A DNA stretch of 64,000 bases. Origin: Rotaria sp. Silwood1. Taxonomy: Eukaryota > Rotifera > Eurotatoria > Philodinida > Philodinidae. A program made the translations under genes and the position numbers. Shown here in pieces: positions 1 to 12,180 of this stretch. How positions within the stretch are numbered: the first letter of the stretch is position 1; each line of letters opens with the position of its first letter. The notes beneath the pieces are model-generated. The model saw only the letters and a list, made by a program, of their open reading frames with translations. It made no database searches and was not told where the DNA came from. The DNA lies in the NCBI GenBank assembly GCA_905250075.1, contig CAJNOP010000009.1:4545310-4609309 (forward strand). The letters run 5' to 3'.

Positions 1-518
1 GTTCAAGTATGAGCTCATTTTTAATTATTTTACCACTGATATCAAGAAACTTGATTTTACAAGCAATAGATCATTATTTTTTTAAACAGATACGTAACTT
101 TTTCCCATCGGTATACTAATTGTAATCCACTAAGAATAACTTTGTCATCATCCATACGAAAGTTCTTGATAGGTTTGTAATGTGCACAGAAAGCCTTTTG
201 AGGATTCTAATCATGTTTTGAGAGCACATGGCTTATTTTAAACAACAAAAATGACTAATTCAGTATTTTATACACAGTTTTACATGAAGAATTACAAAAG
301 ATTAGTTTTGGAATGTTAAAACGGCAATAAAAATTAAGATTCGACATCATATTTTAATCTCCATCCATTTTAGATGTTTTTGAAAAACTCATTATTTTGA
401 ATTTTCTTCACCGAAACCCAACTTTCAAAACTCTAATATAGTATTTTTCTGATGTAACTGGATGAGCTCTATCCACACAAAACAAAAGAAACAAAAATAA
501 ATTTCGACTGAACACATT
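1..518. other. AT-rich non-coding stretch
   Basis: I see no open frame with coding character and no structured RNA. It lies outside the piggyBac-derived element that begins at about 519. Confidence 0.5.
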
Positions 519-1402
519 TTTTAACGAGAAACTGTATAGAAACGTACTTTCTTTTGCTTTTTTTTCTTAGAAAGGAACTTAAACATGATGTGTCATCTGT
601 TCTGCTTTTAGTACTTTTTTTTGAGTGGTTTATTCCATTGCATGATGCTTCTTGTTAAAACAATCAAGACAAAAAAGCTTTATCACAGTCAGAACAGAAT
701 GTTTTTACTTTCTTTGCTGCCGTATAGCTTGTTTCTCTTGATTGTTGTGTCCTTCACTTCGCATAGCAATTAGTTCAGCGTCTGCCGACATTGCGCATAG
801 ATCTTTCCTTTTCTTCGAGCTTGTTTTCAGCGAGTGTGCGCTTCGAACGACTTGCTGATTGTTGTCTTGAACCAGGTTTCAGCTTCTCGAATGAGGTACG
901 AAGGACTAAAGATCGTACAAGACCTTCACGAAACTGCAGAATGGTCATGTCACTTGCGGCATATTTTTTCTTGTAAATCAGATAAGTATTAACTACTGCG
1001 GTTCCAAATATCAATTCAAATGCCACCTTTTTATAGCATTTTATATATCGTCTGAGACAATAATCAACAAGGAATGCGAAGCGCAAACTAGCTGATAAGA
1101 AGCTCGAAGGAAAGGAAGGATCTATGCGCAATGTCGGCAGATGCTGTACTGGCTGCTATGCGAAGAAAAGGACACAACAGACAAGAGAAGCAAGCTATAC
1201 GGCAGCAAAGAAAGTAAAAACATTCTGTTCTGACTGTGATAAAGTTTTTTTGTCTTGATTGTTTTAGCAAGAAGCATCATGCAATGAAATAGACGACTAA
1301 AAAAAAAGTACTGAAGGCAGAACAGATGACACATCATGTTTAAGTTCCTGTCTAAGAAAAAAAGCAAAAGAAAGTACTTTTCTATACAGTTTCTCGTTAA
1401 AA
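519..1402. mobile_element. piggyBac-derived inverted duplication (foldback)
   Basis: Two arms of about 350 bp (519-870 and 1052-1402) are reverse complements of each other with scattered mismatches. The outermost 20 bases of each arm (521-540 and 1381-1400) match exactly and both start with TTAA, the piggyBac target site. On the minus strand the ~180 bp spacer runs into the left arm and encodes a transposase C-terminal segment with the family pattern YIKCYKK...AVVNTYLIYKKK...LQFREGLVRSL. On the plus strand the right arm encodes the Cys-rich tail (GRCCTGCYAKK...CSDCD). After that both arms carry the same one-base frame change ahead of CLDCFSKKHH, so the damage predates the duplication. In the left arm a TGA replaces a codon of the Cys-rich tail. 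The element is a dead, non-autonomous remnant: two copies of the 3' end face to face with no catalytic core. Confidence 0.85.
775..1131 (-). pseudogene. piggyBac transposase C-terminal fragment (DDE_Tnp_1_7)
   Basis: This open frame lies inside the inverted duplication. Its first 20 or so codons come from the right arm, the middle from the unique spacer and the end from the left arm. The spacer-encoded part has the piggyBac C-terminal helices (CLRRYIKCYKK, TAVVNTYLIYKKKY, ILQFREGLVRSLV). There are no catalytic Asp motifs because the 5' two thirds of the transposase are missing. The frame stops at a TGA inside the Cys-rich domain, where the opposite arm still reads Cys. It is not expected to make a working protein. 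Confidence 0.8.
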
Positions 1403-1932
1403 TATAGCGTGGCCCATCAATGGGCCACATTGTGGCGAATGAGTTCAATTTTAAATTTCCCACACCTTACTAATTTTTACATTGAAAAATATGTTTTAAT
1501 AATCATCGAACGATATTATAACTAAAAACAAGAGACAATGTGTAATTATAAACTTTTGTCAATCTCTTTCAAGAATACCGACCGATTTTACGAGATGAAT
1601 GTAAAAGACAAAGGCATTTTTTAATTTGAAAGTCGTTTGTTAATGAAAGCAGCAACATTATTTCGTTTGTTTTTCTTTTCGTTCTTTAGTAGTCAAATTG
1701 GTATATGTTGCTACTAGGAGAAATCGACAATGTTTACTCAGTTTTTCGTTCGTTTTTTGTTTTTACTTTCAGTCTAAAGCATTTGTTTATTCGGTTTCAC
1801 TATCGTGTTTCATTTTTATTTTAGTTTGAATTGAAGAAAAGAAATCTTTATGTTGGAAATTTTATTTCAGTTCCTATAAAAAATTTTATGCTACATATTT
1901 AATTCATTTTTCTTTTACAATAAACAAAAACG
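1403..1932. other. intergenic region upstream of the ankyrin-helicase-PARP gene
   Basis: AT-rich and without a coding frame. A perfect 9-bp stem with a 2-base loop sits at 1409-1428 (GTGGCCCAT/ATGGGCCAC), immediately outside the piggyBac-derived element. A pyrimidine-rich acceptor-like site (TTTATTTCAG) ends near 1870, about 60 bases before the ATG, and could be a 5' UTR or spliced-leader acceptor. Confidence 0.45.
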
Positions 1933-4900
1933 ATGCCTCCCAATAACAATGAAAAACAATTAAAACGATGTTTAGAAGCTGCTATTGAAATTTTGCATGG
2001 TATAATTACAAAATTTGAACCATCAGCTGTATCTCAATCAAATACTATATCGATAAATTCAGTTGTGAATAATATGAATACATTCACATTAAATATAGAG
2101 GAAGATCAAGAAATGGATATACTCAAAATGAAACTTGAAAATGCTTTCAATGACCATTTACCATATTTAACTACAATATATCGAAATTATCTATTAAATT
2201 TTTTATATCAATATGATTATGATGATGAAAAACGCAAATTTAAGGATCATTTGAGTATGAGTAATATTCTTCCATTATGTCGTGGTCTTCAAAGTCTCTT
2301 AGCTTCGATTGATGCTTTTCAAGCTGCTTGGGATGGAAAATTAACTATTGTTGAAAAATTTATTAAAAATTATCCAACTTTAAAAGATAAACCTGGACTT
2401 TGGGGTACAACTCTTTTATATTCAGCAGCAAAAAATGATCATATGACTGTGGTTGTATATCTTATTGAAAAAGCTAAATGTTCTGTTAATGCTCAAAATG
2501 AACAACATCTTGAGAAAATTTTAGCATCAACTAAGAAAGGCTTGGATTATGATGTTAGAGCAAAAGCTGCTTCAACTGCATTACATGGAGCTTGTTTTAA
2601 TGGACATTTAGAGATAGTTCAATACTTAGTTCAACATAAAGCGAATTATTTTATTAGAAATCAAGCTTTAGAAACACCACTAATGAATATAGGAACTAAT
2701 GAAAATATTAGACAATTCTTTCGAAATTATCTTCTCTTAGGTTATTTAAAAACTTTAAATGATCTACCAGATAAACCTATCTTAGAAGAAACTAAACAAA
2801 TAGTAGATTGTATTTGGGAATATAAACCATTTGATGAATCTGAGTGGCATTCATTTTCATCTGATGAATCAGACTTATTACAACAATCTTTAATCATAGA
2901 ACCGGATCAACAATTTAAACATGAAATTCGTTTAACAGTAAACAATAGTATATATAATGTTTCAATGGCTCAATTCTTGCGTTCAGGTAAAAATCTTGAT
3001 GAAAATAATTTAGCTTGGATTCGATGTCGTGGTTCATCAATATTAAATTTTGATTGTTATTCATTATGGCAAATTATGTTTCTAACACATCCAACAGTCA
3101 AATCAGATTCTATGCCATCTTTAAAAATATCTAATATACCAACAGTAGATGATTCGACATTCGAAATAGAACTTGCTTCTTGGTATAATTGTGATGCAAA
3201 TACAAATTCAAGATTTGATTATGCAATGAATTATCGTCAAAAAATTCTCGAATTAAGTTTAGATTTTATTAGTGATAAGAATTTAATTTTTAATTTTCAA
3301 AAATTTTCATTTACAAATAAGAAAAACACTATTACAGGTTTTATTCGATGGATACCAAAATTGGTATCGAATAGTGAACAAGATAAAAATAAAATAAAAA
3401 ATATAGATAATTTTTCAGCAATGACAAATTTAAATCCAATACCTCTTACTACAAAACGTCTTCAACAAATAACAAATGCAACTGATAGTTCTTTATCGAA
3501 AGATGATGAATTTCTTGAAGATAGAAATGAAAATGATCCAACTTCATTCGCTTTTTCAGATGATCTTGGTAATGATGATGAAGGTGATTATTTACAAAGT
3601 TCAGATGAGGTAAATAGTCACATATTTCATTTTAGTTGATTATTTATATTTTTGACTTAACCATTAGAAAACCAAGTTTATAAATTCTTATAATTGTGAC
3701 AAAACAAGATCTTGTTCTAATAGAAATTCTTCTATTGAAAATTTTGATTAAAGAAAATGCGCTTGTAGGGAAACATGATCTTAAAAAAATGACAAATGTA
3801 CGGGTAAAAAGTGATCCCCACTCTCATTTCACACACTTTGATAGGCATTACTATGATCGTGATATACATATCTATTTAACAATAGTCTACTATAGAGTTA
3901 GTCTGAAACACGGTTAAATTTAAGATACTTTTTCTGTTCATCTCTTACACTTCTTGTCACATTTCACGACTAACATTTTTCATCATTGAGATAAATTAGC
4001 ATAGTAAATTATAAATAATCATACCATTCCACCTAAGAAATCTTTACTTCGAAAAATTTGCATAACTTTTACTAATCAGCAAAAATGAAGTAGTGATGGT
4101 TGGTTTTTACTGACATGACATAGGTTTTTTTTATCAATACTTACATTTGTAATATAATTAAGAAGATTTTATAACAGTATATTTCACTAGAGAACTACCT
4201 GAACTGAACACTCCTCATCGTTTGACCTCATATAGGGTTCACAAGGAATTCTCGATAAGATAAAGAAAATCCTAAACGTGTTTGTATACATGGGCCTCTG
4301 GAACTAAATTATGACCTTTTTACTCAATTTTCGATCCAACTTTAAGTATTTAACAAAAAATCAAACCAAAGCATTTCGATCTTTAGTCTTGCCCACAGAT
4401 AGAACTGATGACTGGCGGAGTATTCTGAAAGTTTTAGCCAAAATAAATAGTTCTTTATTGAGATATTGTATTTCCAGGAAACGGTTCTATGATCAAGTTT
4501 ACTTGAAAATTCAACATCTCAATAAAGGAGAATTCTTTTTGGCTGAAATTTTCGGAATATTTCACCAGTCATCAGTTCTGTCTATGGGCAAAACTTTAAG
4601 TCGCAATTCGGTTGTTTAATTTTTCAGTAAATACTTAAAGCGAGATCGAAAATTAAACAAAACAGTCACAACTCAGCTCTTGAAACTTAGAGACACAAAC
4701 CCTTTTCAAATTTTTCTAATCCTACCGAGATCTTCTTGTGAACCCACTATGAGCTGGAACGGCGAGTACCAGCTCCAAAAATTCCTTCACAAGAAAAACC
4801 AACAGGTATATTGAATTTTACAAGTGACTTTGAGCAGTATTATGATTAACTGAAATAGATTTTTTTTCAGGCTTTATAAAGATTTCAAGAAATAAAAACT

Positions 4901-7900
4901 TTTAACTTATTTTCAGACAACGAAGTCATCCGATAGTGGCATATGGACTGTCAATGATGTTATCAGTGATGATGATGAGTCTTCAATAACTGCTGATAGT
5001 CATGATGGAGCTGAAGAAGAACAAGACTCAAAAATTCCATCGGCGACAACCGATGATATTTCTGATGAGACAGAAAATGTTACAATCGAGGATTATCTTG
5101 ATCCCAATGATGAAATCTCTAATCCATCACTTTCAACAAAAATAGTGGAAAATACAGAGTCGATAGAAGACCATCAAATTGCAGAAACAATGTTAGAAAA
5201 TTTAAGAAAAGAAATAGAAGAACTTAAAGCTGTTCGTGATAATGAAAAACAGAAAGCTATGTTACAATTAAACTCATCTAAAAAAACAACACATGAACTC
5301 GAAGAAAAATTAGCTAAAACTCTCCAAAAAACTGAACAATTGAATGCTGAACTAGAAAAAATTAGAAAAAAAGAAGAAAAGATAATGGAAATAACTAAAA
5401 CTGTTCAAACTATCAAATATACTAAAATTGAAAAGAATATTTTCTATGACTTTCTCGTACCAAAATATGGATTAATTCTTGATCATTTACAAAGAACAAA
5501 AAAATTAGACGATTTTTTTGTTGATAAAATACCAAAAATAACATTTGAAGAAAAACGTAATACATACACATTAACTGTTATTGGTATTCGAGTTCATCAA
5601 GATGCATTTAAAGAAATCTTAAGAAGAGTATTAATTTTATCGAATATAAAACAACGAGCTATTGATTTTTATCAACGACATTTAAATCGAATAATAAAAT
5701 CAATAAATAAAACACTTTTTAAAGTTCAACCAAACACTAAATATTGGAAACAATATAGTAAATTCTTATATGAATTATTAAAAGAAGAAAATATTCAATA
5801 TTGCACGAAATTTAAGGATTTTATTGGATCAAAAACTTTAGAACTAAGTGAATTATTTATTCTAGGTGATTCAACATCACCATGGGTTGAAATAAGAAAA
5901 GCAACTAATTCATTTATGACACAATATTCATTTACAAATGAAATTGAAAGACTCAAACATCAAGCATTAAACAAATTTATTGAACTAAATATTTCTTTTC
6001 AACGATTAAAACTTGATATAAAACCAACAAAAGATTCAATCAAAGCTCTACAACATTTTATTGAAAAAATTAAACGAATTTTCAATGAAGATCCTAAATA
6101 TATTGGTTACGAATTAACTAATCTTCGTCGTATACCACACTTATTACAGCGATTAATGATTTATTATTGTTGCTTCACTATTCAACTACCTTTATATGAA
6201 TCATCTATGGAATTATTAAAAGAAATAAAAAAGAATACAGTGATTACTATATCAACATCAACTGGTTCAGGTAATAATATTCTTAAATATTTCATTAAAT
6301 ATCTTAATATGAAATTCACTTTTTTTTTCTACATTTTGTTTCTAGGAAAATCAACATTATTACCAGCATTGTTGATAGCTGAAGGATATGATAAAGTAAT
6401 TGTAACACAACCTCGTCGTTTACCTTGTAGTTTAATTAGTGATCGTGTTAATAAAACCATGACAACTGATACAAGTCCTAATGCAGAAAAATTAGCTGGA
6501 TGGGCTGTTAGTGGTGATGAACGTAATCCACGAGCAAAAATTCTTTATTTAACAGATGGCTTACTAAAAGAACGTCTACTTAACGATGAACATTTTATTA
6601 CAAATAATACAAGTGTTAATAAATCTATTGTTTTTTTTGTTGATGAAGTGCATGAAAGATCCGTTAATATTGATCTTTGTTTAGCATTAATAGCTCGAAT
6701 GTTAGCTACGAATCAAGCATTATCATCTAAAATCAAAGTTATTATCTCATCTGCTACATTACATCCATCTGTACCAAAAGTTTTTCAACAAATAAATCAT
6801 CTTAAGTTTTCAGAATTTACAAAACCATTAATGGGTACTCTTTATCCTGTAACAAAATTTAAACGACCAAATGCAAATATTCTAAATATTGTACAAGAAT
6901 TATATCATAAACGACGAAGACAAGATCAAATATTATGCTTTGTTAATTCAGCTTCAGAAGTTAATCAATGTTGTCGTTTATTAACTGAAATAAGTCAAAA
7001 TACAATTGTTGCTTATCCATTAATTCAAGCTCAATCATCTATTACTCAACAAGAATATCTTGAAAAAGGAAGTGTTTTCTTTTCAACAACAGTTGCTGAA
7101 ACGTCTTTAACATTTCCATCATTAAAATATGTTGTTGATACCGGTATGATTAATATTCCTGTTTATGATATTGAAGGTAAACGAATGATATTGAAAGAAG
7201 TTCCTGCAGCTGAATCAACAATAAAACAACGTCTTGGACGTTTAGGAAGAACACAACCTGGAGAATATTATGCGTTGTATGATTCTGATGTTAAACATAA
7301 ACCATATCCAACACCACAGATATGTCAATCAGATTTAATTAGTATTGAATTTTCATTACGAAAATCACCATTGAAATGTGGATTAGATTATTTGAAAGAA
7401 TTTTTACCTGAAAAACCCAAACAACCAGCTATAGATTTTACTATTCATGAATTAATTAGAATGAGTAAGTCATTTTGATCATTTAACAAAAAAAAACATA
7501 AACTTATATTTTGTTATTCAAATGCATACTAAATCAGGAATACTTTAGAATACAAATCTGTAGAGTTGGATTGAATACAAGGTATGAAAAAAATCTAGTG
7601 CTGCACATATTATACTGCGATAGTATTTGTACTATTTATCACTGTTAAAGTCTTCCTATTGGCGTAGAATCCATACCATATTAGATGAAAAATTTGTATA
7701 ATAGGGTAACGGTTAGAAAATTATTTTTTAGTCAAAGTACAAGGCATAAGAAATACTTAACCTGCACATCTCTACTTTAAAATTTATTAAGATAAATCTT
7801 ATTAATGACATTGAGATTTGTACATAAAGGTTCTCAGTTTTATATTCTAAAAAGCAAACTTATATCATTATTCATCCTATTTCCTATTGTTTATCGAAAT

Positions 7901-10900
7901 AAATCCATTTATATGCAATCTAAAAATATACAATGATATTCATTCTGATGAAAATTATATCTTGAATATTCTTTGATTTTAGGTTAGGAAACGAATATAA
8001 TGAGAAGTAATCAAATCTTTTTTTGACACGATATGAATTTCTATATTTACAAAAATGCTAGTTGTATCATGAACTATTAATATTGAATTCTCTATTGTTA
8101 TAGATATTTTGGAATCAAGTTCAGATCAATTGACGAACTATGGTAAATTGCTTGCTAAATTACCTGATTTTGGTTCTTTGCCTATGGCACAATGTGTATT
8201 AGCTGCACTTCAACTATACAATTGTGGACGTGATTTGATTTGCCTTGCATCTATTCTAAGTGTTTTAAATACAACAAGTTTATTAACAAAATTACCGCAA
8301 AGTTTTAAAAGTTCAGATGGCGATTTTATGACACTTCTAAGTGTAATGAATGAAATTTTATTAATTAAACAATCTGTTCCAGCACGTGCATTTAAATTAA
8401 CACGTGTTTGTGAAGCTAAAGGTCTTAGTCATATAAAACATATTATTGGACAAGCATTAAGACGATATACTAGTTTGGAAAAATCATTTGATCTTTCAAA
8501 TGATTATCGTGAACAAGCTCAAATAAAATGTGATAACTGGGAATTAATAGCTAAAGCATTATTAGCAGGTTATTCAGACAACGTCTTTGTTTCTAAAAGA
8601 GATTTACAAGATAGGACTCATCATTTTGTGCGTTATAGTAGTAAAAATGATACAGCTGTTTTAGATTTAAAATCAACATTAACACGACCCATTAGTCAAG
8701 CACCGGTATCTCTTGTCGTTGCACGAGACATTCTTTATTTGAGTTCAGTTCGTTTAACAGCTATAATTTCATTCTTAGGAGAAATAAAAGTTGATTGGAT
8801 CGAACATAATATTGAACGTCAAATAAAATTAAATGAAGCTGAAGAAAATTATCTTAAAGAAAATAATGGATATTCAACTGCAAAATCAATGTTCTCCAAT
8901 AAGATTCAGCTAGGATTAAATAATAGACTTCTTAGTTTAAGTGGTCCGGCAGGTGTTGTTCTCAATAGTGAATTATATCTGTTTCAACAAATGATTATTG
9001 AGCATCAATTTTGTTTAGAAAATAATAATTCTACAAAATATAAAAATTTATCACAAAATTTAGATAGTGTCATGAAAATGACTCAAATATTTAATCCAAT
9101 GATTTGGAGATGGGAAGCTCAAAAACAAGTTAAAATAACAGTTAATAGTAATACAGCCACTAAAACATGTGAAATAACAATTAGAGGAAGAGATTCACAA
9201 GTTCAACAAGTCAAAAAAGAATTTGATTCATTTCTAAGTTGGTTACAAGAGTGTGCTGTTATTAGACATCCTAACGCAGGTACAGAGAAATACTTTTTCT
9301 TTTGATGTTTAGCATTTCTTTAAATGATCTTCTATGAACGCAAACTAATTTTAGCTTGTTTTTTTTAAATTAATTAATTTCAGGTGTTTCTCCACGTCTT
9401 CTTCGTCCTCAAATGCGTATTTATTGCGAAGATATTGAACAACGAATTTCTCATGTCACAGATCCTACACGAACATTTATTGATTTGTATAATAGTGTCA
9501 AAGGTTCGACAGCAACACGTGAAACACGAATGGAAGTTGTTGCTTGGATAGCTGTTTGTAAATTTGATTGTAAATTAGAAGGTGGTTTTGTTCGAGATTG
9601 GATTGTTGGAAAATATACAGCACATCCAACTAGTACCGATTCAAAAGATTGGATTGAATATAAGACAAATTATAACAATGAAGAAATTCCTTACATGAAA
9701 AGAGAAATTGTTCCAGCTGATTTAGACTGTCATTTACCTACACATGCTTATTTTGATATTGAGAAATTTCAAGATGAACTTTATAGATTTGGTATTAATT
9801 GCAAACATTATCGAGAAAACTGGAGATATATTTTATTAATTGATGAAGATACTCGAACAGGACCATTTACTATGGATTTAATTGAACCACATGTTGCTTT
9901 AACACAGGATCGTATTGATTTTGATGTGAGTAATTTGGTATTAGAAAAAAAATATACGCGTGATTTAGGCATGCGAATTGACATTCAACAAAAACCCTAT
10001 TTGATTGAACTTGAAACAATTGTTGATAATATAAAAAACAAACGTTTTTATGTTCTTCGTACTATTGACAATAGAGTAACCGAACGTATTCAAAAAATGA
10101 CAAATATTCGCCAATGGAAACAATTAGGACAATCATTCAATGTTTTACCCAATCCACATCCAAAATGTAACGTACTTCTTGTACCATTACATCATACAAG
10201 TACTTCATATATAGCTCTGTCAAAACAGATGCAATTGATCAATAGTTCATTAAAGATTTTATCCATCGAGGAAATTAAAAATCCATATTTGGAAGAAATA
10301 TATGAAGGTATGAAAAAAGTAATCGCTAGGCAATGTCCAGGATTTAATCCAAATGAGCGTGAACTTTTTCATGGTACAAGTGGTGATGGAATTAATGGAA
10401 TAACAGAAGATGGCTTTGATGATCGATTTTTCAATCCGAATGGAGCTTGGGGTAAGATTTATCTTTGAACTATTAATTTTCAGATCCTAAAACACTTATT
10501 TATAATCCTTCATGTTTAAATTTAATTATGAAATAAGACCTTTAGTTTAACATAATAAATCTTATAGTTTTGATACAAATAAAACGTACGTTCATATCTT
10601 TAAATAATTCAGCTTAATATATGAAAATGATTTGATAGAGAATAGTATGGTTCCGAAAAACTCTGACATTGACATATTTTATTATTTTATATGATTGATT
10701 ATTTTTTGGTTTATCATATAGGTCATGGTGCCTATTTCGCTGATGATACTCGAAAATCGCATAATTACACAAATCCTGATGCAACAGACGGATCACGTGT
10801 CATATTTTATAATAAAGTGCTCTTGGGAAATGAGTCAATCTATTCGACCGCCGACAGTTCATTGGTATCTGCACCGATAGGTTATCATTCAGTTCAAGGA

Positions 10901-10981
10901 ACAGAATTTAAATATAAGGAATATATAGTGTACCGCTACGGTCAGGCTAGACCTTATTTAAAAATCATTTATACAGTTTAA
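1933..10981 (+). CDS. Ankyrin - coiled coil - DEAH helicase - NTase-like - PARP fusion protein
   Basis: Six exons join in phase: 1933-3609, 4917-6270, 6346-7464, 8104-9279, 9384-10451 and 10722-10981, giving 2,217 residues. Order: ankyrin repeats about 130-270 (ALHGACFNGHLEIVQYLVQH); acidic linker about 530-640; coiled coil about 640-715; helicase core with Walker A GSGKS about 1009, DEVH about 1110, SSAT about 1146 and QRLGRLGR about 1306; helicase C-terminal region 1384-1775; a nucleotidyltransferase-like domain with GGFVRD about 1841, DLD about 1887 and a third Asp (FTMDLIE) about 1936; PARP domain with LFHGT (His about 2104), HGAYFAD (Tyr 2136) and EYIVY (Glu 2198). H-Y-E is the triad of PARPs able to make chains. 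Exon 2 has no early Met, so it needs exon 1, which supports a single gene. Probable role, inferred: a nucleic-acid-dependent helicase coupled to ADP-ribosylation. No symbol is assigned because I know no orthologue with this architecture. Confidence 0.85.
4227..4753. mobile_element. MITE-like insertion in intron 1 of the fusion gene
   Basis: Ends are inverted repeats of about 28 bp: 4227-4254 (CTCATATAGGGTTCACAAGG onward) against the reverse complement of 4726-4753, with about 23 matches. The 11-base core GGGTTCACAAG is identical. The interior holds only a short frame (4311-4619) with no recognisable domain. I could not settle the target-site duplication. It explains much of the unusual 1.3 kb length of this intron. 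A short separate stem (GAGCTGG/CCAGCTC, 4751-4775) overlaps the right end. Confidence 0.55.
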
Positions 10982-12180
10982 CTTACTACAAAATTTATGA
11001 TTATTCAACGAAAATCATGTCGATCTTCGCGAATAAAGAATAATAATTGGACATTATCATGTGTGAATGTAGAGTATTTTCTTTTCTCTAACACAAAATA
11101 AAACTAGATAACATATAATTTCTATTGTGAATTAATAAAATTTTTATTTACTCTGTGTATCATTAGCATTCAAATAAAATCCATCTTGAGAGTGTGGAAT
11201 GTGGATGGGTAGAAATATGAGCACATGGACGCTATGGTGTGAATGTATATGTAGATGATAACTTGTGAAGAAAAGATTGATACATAAACCCTTATTGCAT
11301 ACGGCTGTCACCTACACTTCACCACCTCTTGATACTAGTAGCCTGTGAAAAACTATTTTTCTTCCTCTGTTTCAAGTGTGCATATGCTGGCGGTGGAAAC
11401 TCAGCTTTTGTGGACTATGAGAAGACACGCACCAACACTCCAATATGCTTGCACTTTGATTGGATGTGGGTGTGCATTAGAGTTAGGATTAAGAGAAGAC
11501 ACATCCACACCAGACTCATATCAACACTCACACCCTTAACTGAGCCATGAAAATAACAATAGTTAAGCACGAGCGCATTTTCCAGCCTTTTCTCTGATTT
11601 TACCATCAAATGGGAAAAAATTCATTTTTCAACAATAAAACAGAATCTAAAAAGTTCTAAATAAGTACTTTTGTAGCTCATGATCTCACGATTCTAATGA
11701 GACAAGACACGTGCCTCTATCTCTTGTTATAAAAATCTAAATAGGTTTATAAGAATACACACAAATACATGCTATAAGGCATACTGGGACTATCTATATT
11801 GTACAGGATTTTTTAATCTTATTAATTGTAAACTCAAACAAATAAAACTTTCCTAGTCAGACTTTGATGCTAAATCTAAATAAAATATTGTCATACAATT
11901 TGAAAGAATAAAGTAATTGAGATTTAACAAATTCTATGAAAAAAAGGAAGTTCATAATTGTGAATTCAACATACGCAGTTATTCAAGTTTTTTACGATTT
12001 TTTTCAGCGAGGCAGTAATCGAATCACAATAAAAACTATAAATGCGTCACCAGCTCGTCAAGCTGTATCATATCATATATAAAAGAACGAGAAAAACAGA
12101 CACTCACATTTTACTTCCCCCATACCTTACATTGTTATCGCTTCTGTCAATATGCCAAGTTGGAAAAAATTCTACCAACT
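10982..12180. other. intergenic region with GT/CA-biased patch
   Basis: About 11,190-11,540 is less AT-rich than its surroundings and rich in GT on one side and CA on the other. Two related segments start at about 11,420 and 11,490 (GAGAAGACACGC and GAGAAGACACATCC), a diverged direct repeat. The short overlapping frames here on both strands look like by-products of this composition. The last 100 bases contain the promoter of the next gene. Confidence 0.4.
12076..12084 (+). promoter_or_regulatory. TATA box for the ART-TPR gene
   Basis: TATATAAAA lies about 30 bases ahead of a CACTCACATT stretch that could be the initiator and about 105 bases before the ATG at 12181. A very short upstream frame starts at 12152 (ATGCCAAGTTGG) and ends at 12182, overlapping the main start, which could lower translation. 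Spacing is right for a core promoter; use is inferred. Confidence 0.5.

Noticed and set aside
6271..6345. Reading the 777-codon frame as continuous through this stretch
   Set aside because: The insert is hydrophobic and interrupts Walker A; GT..AG borders restore GSGKS exactly, so it is an intron.
7465..8103. Possible extra exon inside the 639-bp intron 3 of the fusion gene
   Set aside because: No open frame with coding character, and exons 3 and 4 join in phase across a normal helicase C-terminal boundary.
11329..11609. Overlapping open frames on both strands
   Set aside because: They follow from the GT/CA bias of the patch; no domain, splice site or start context supports any of them.
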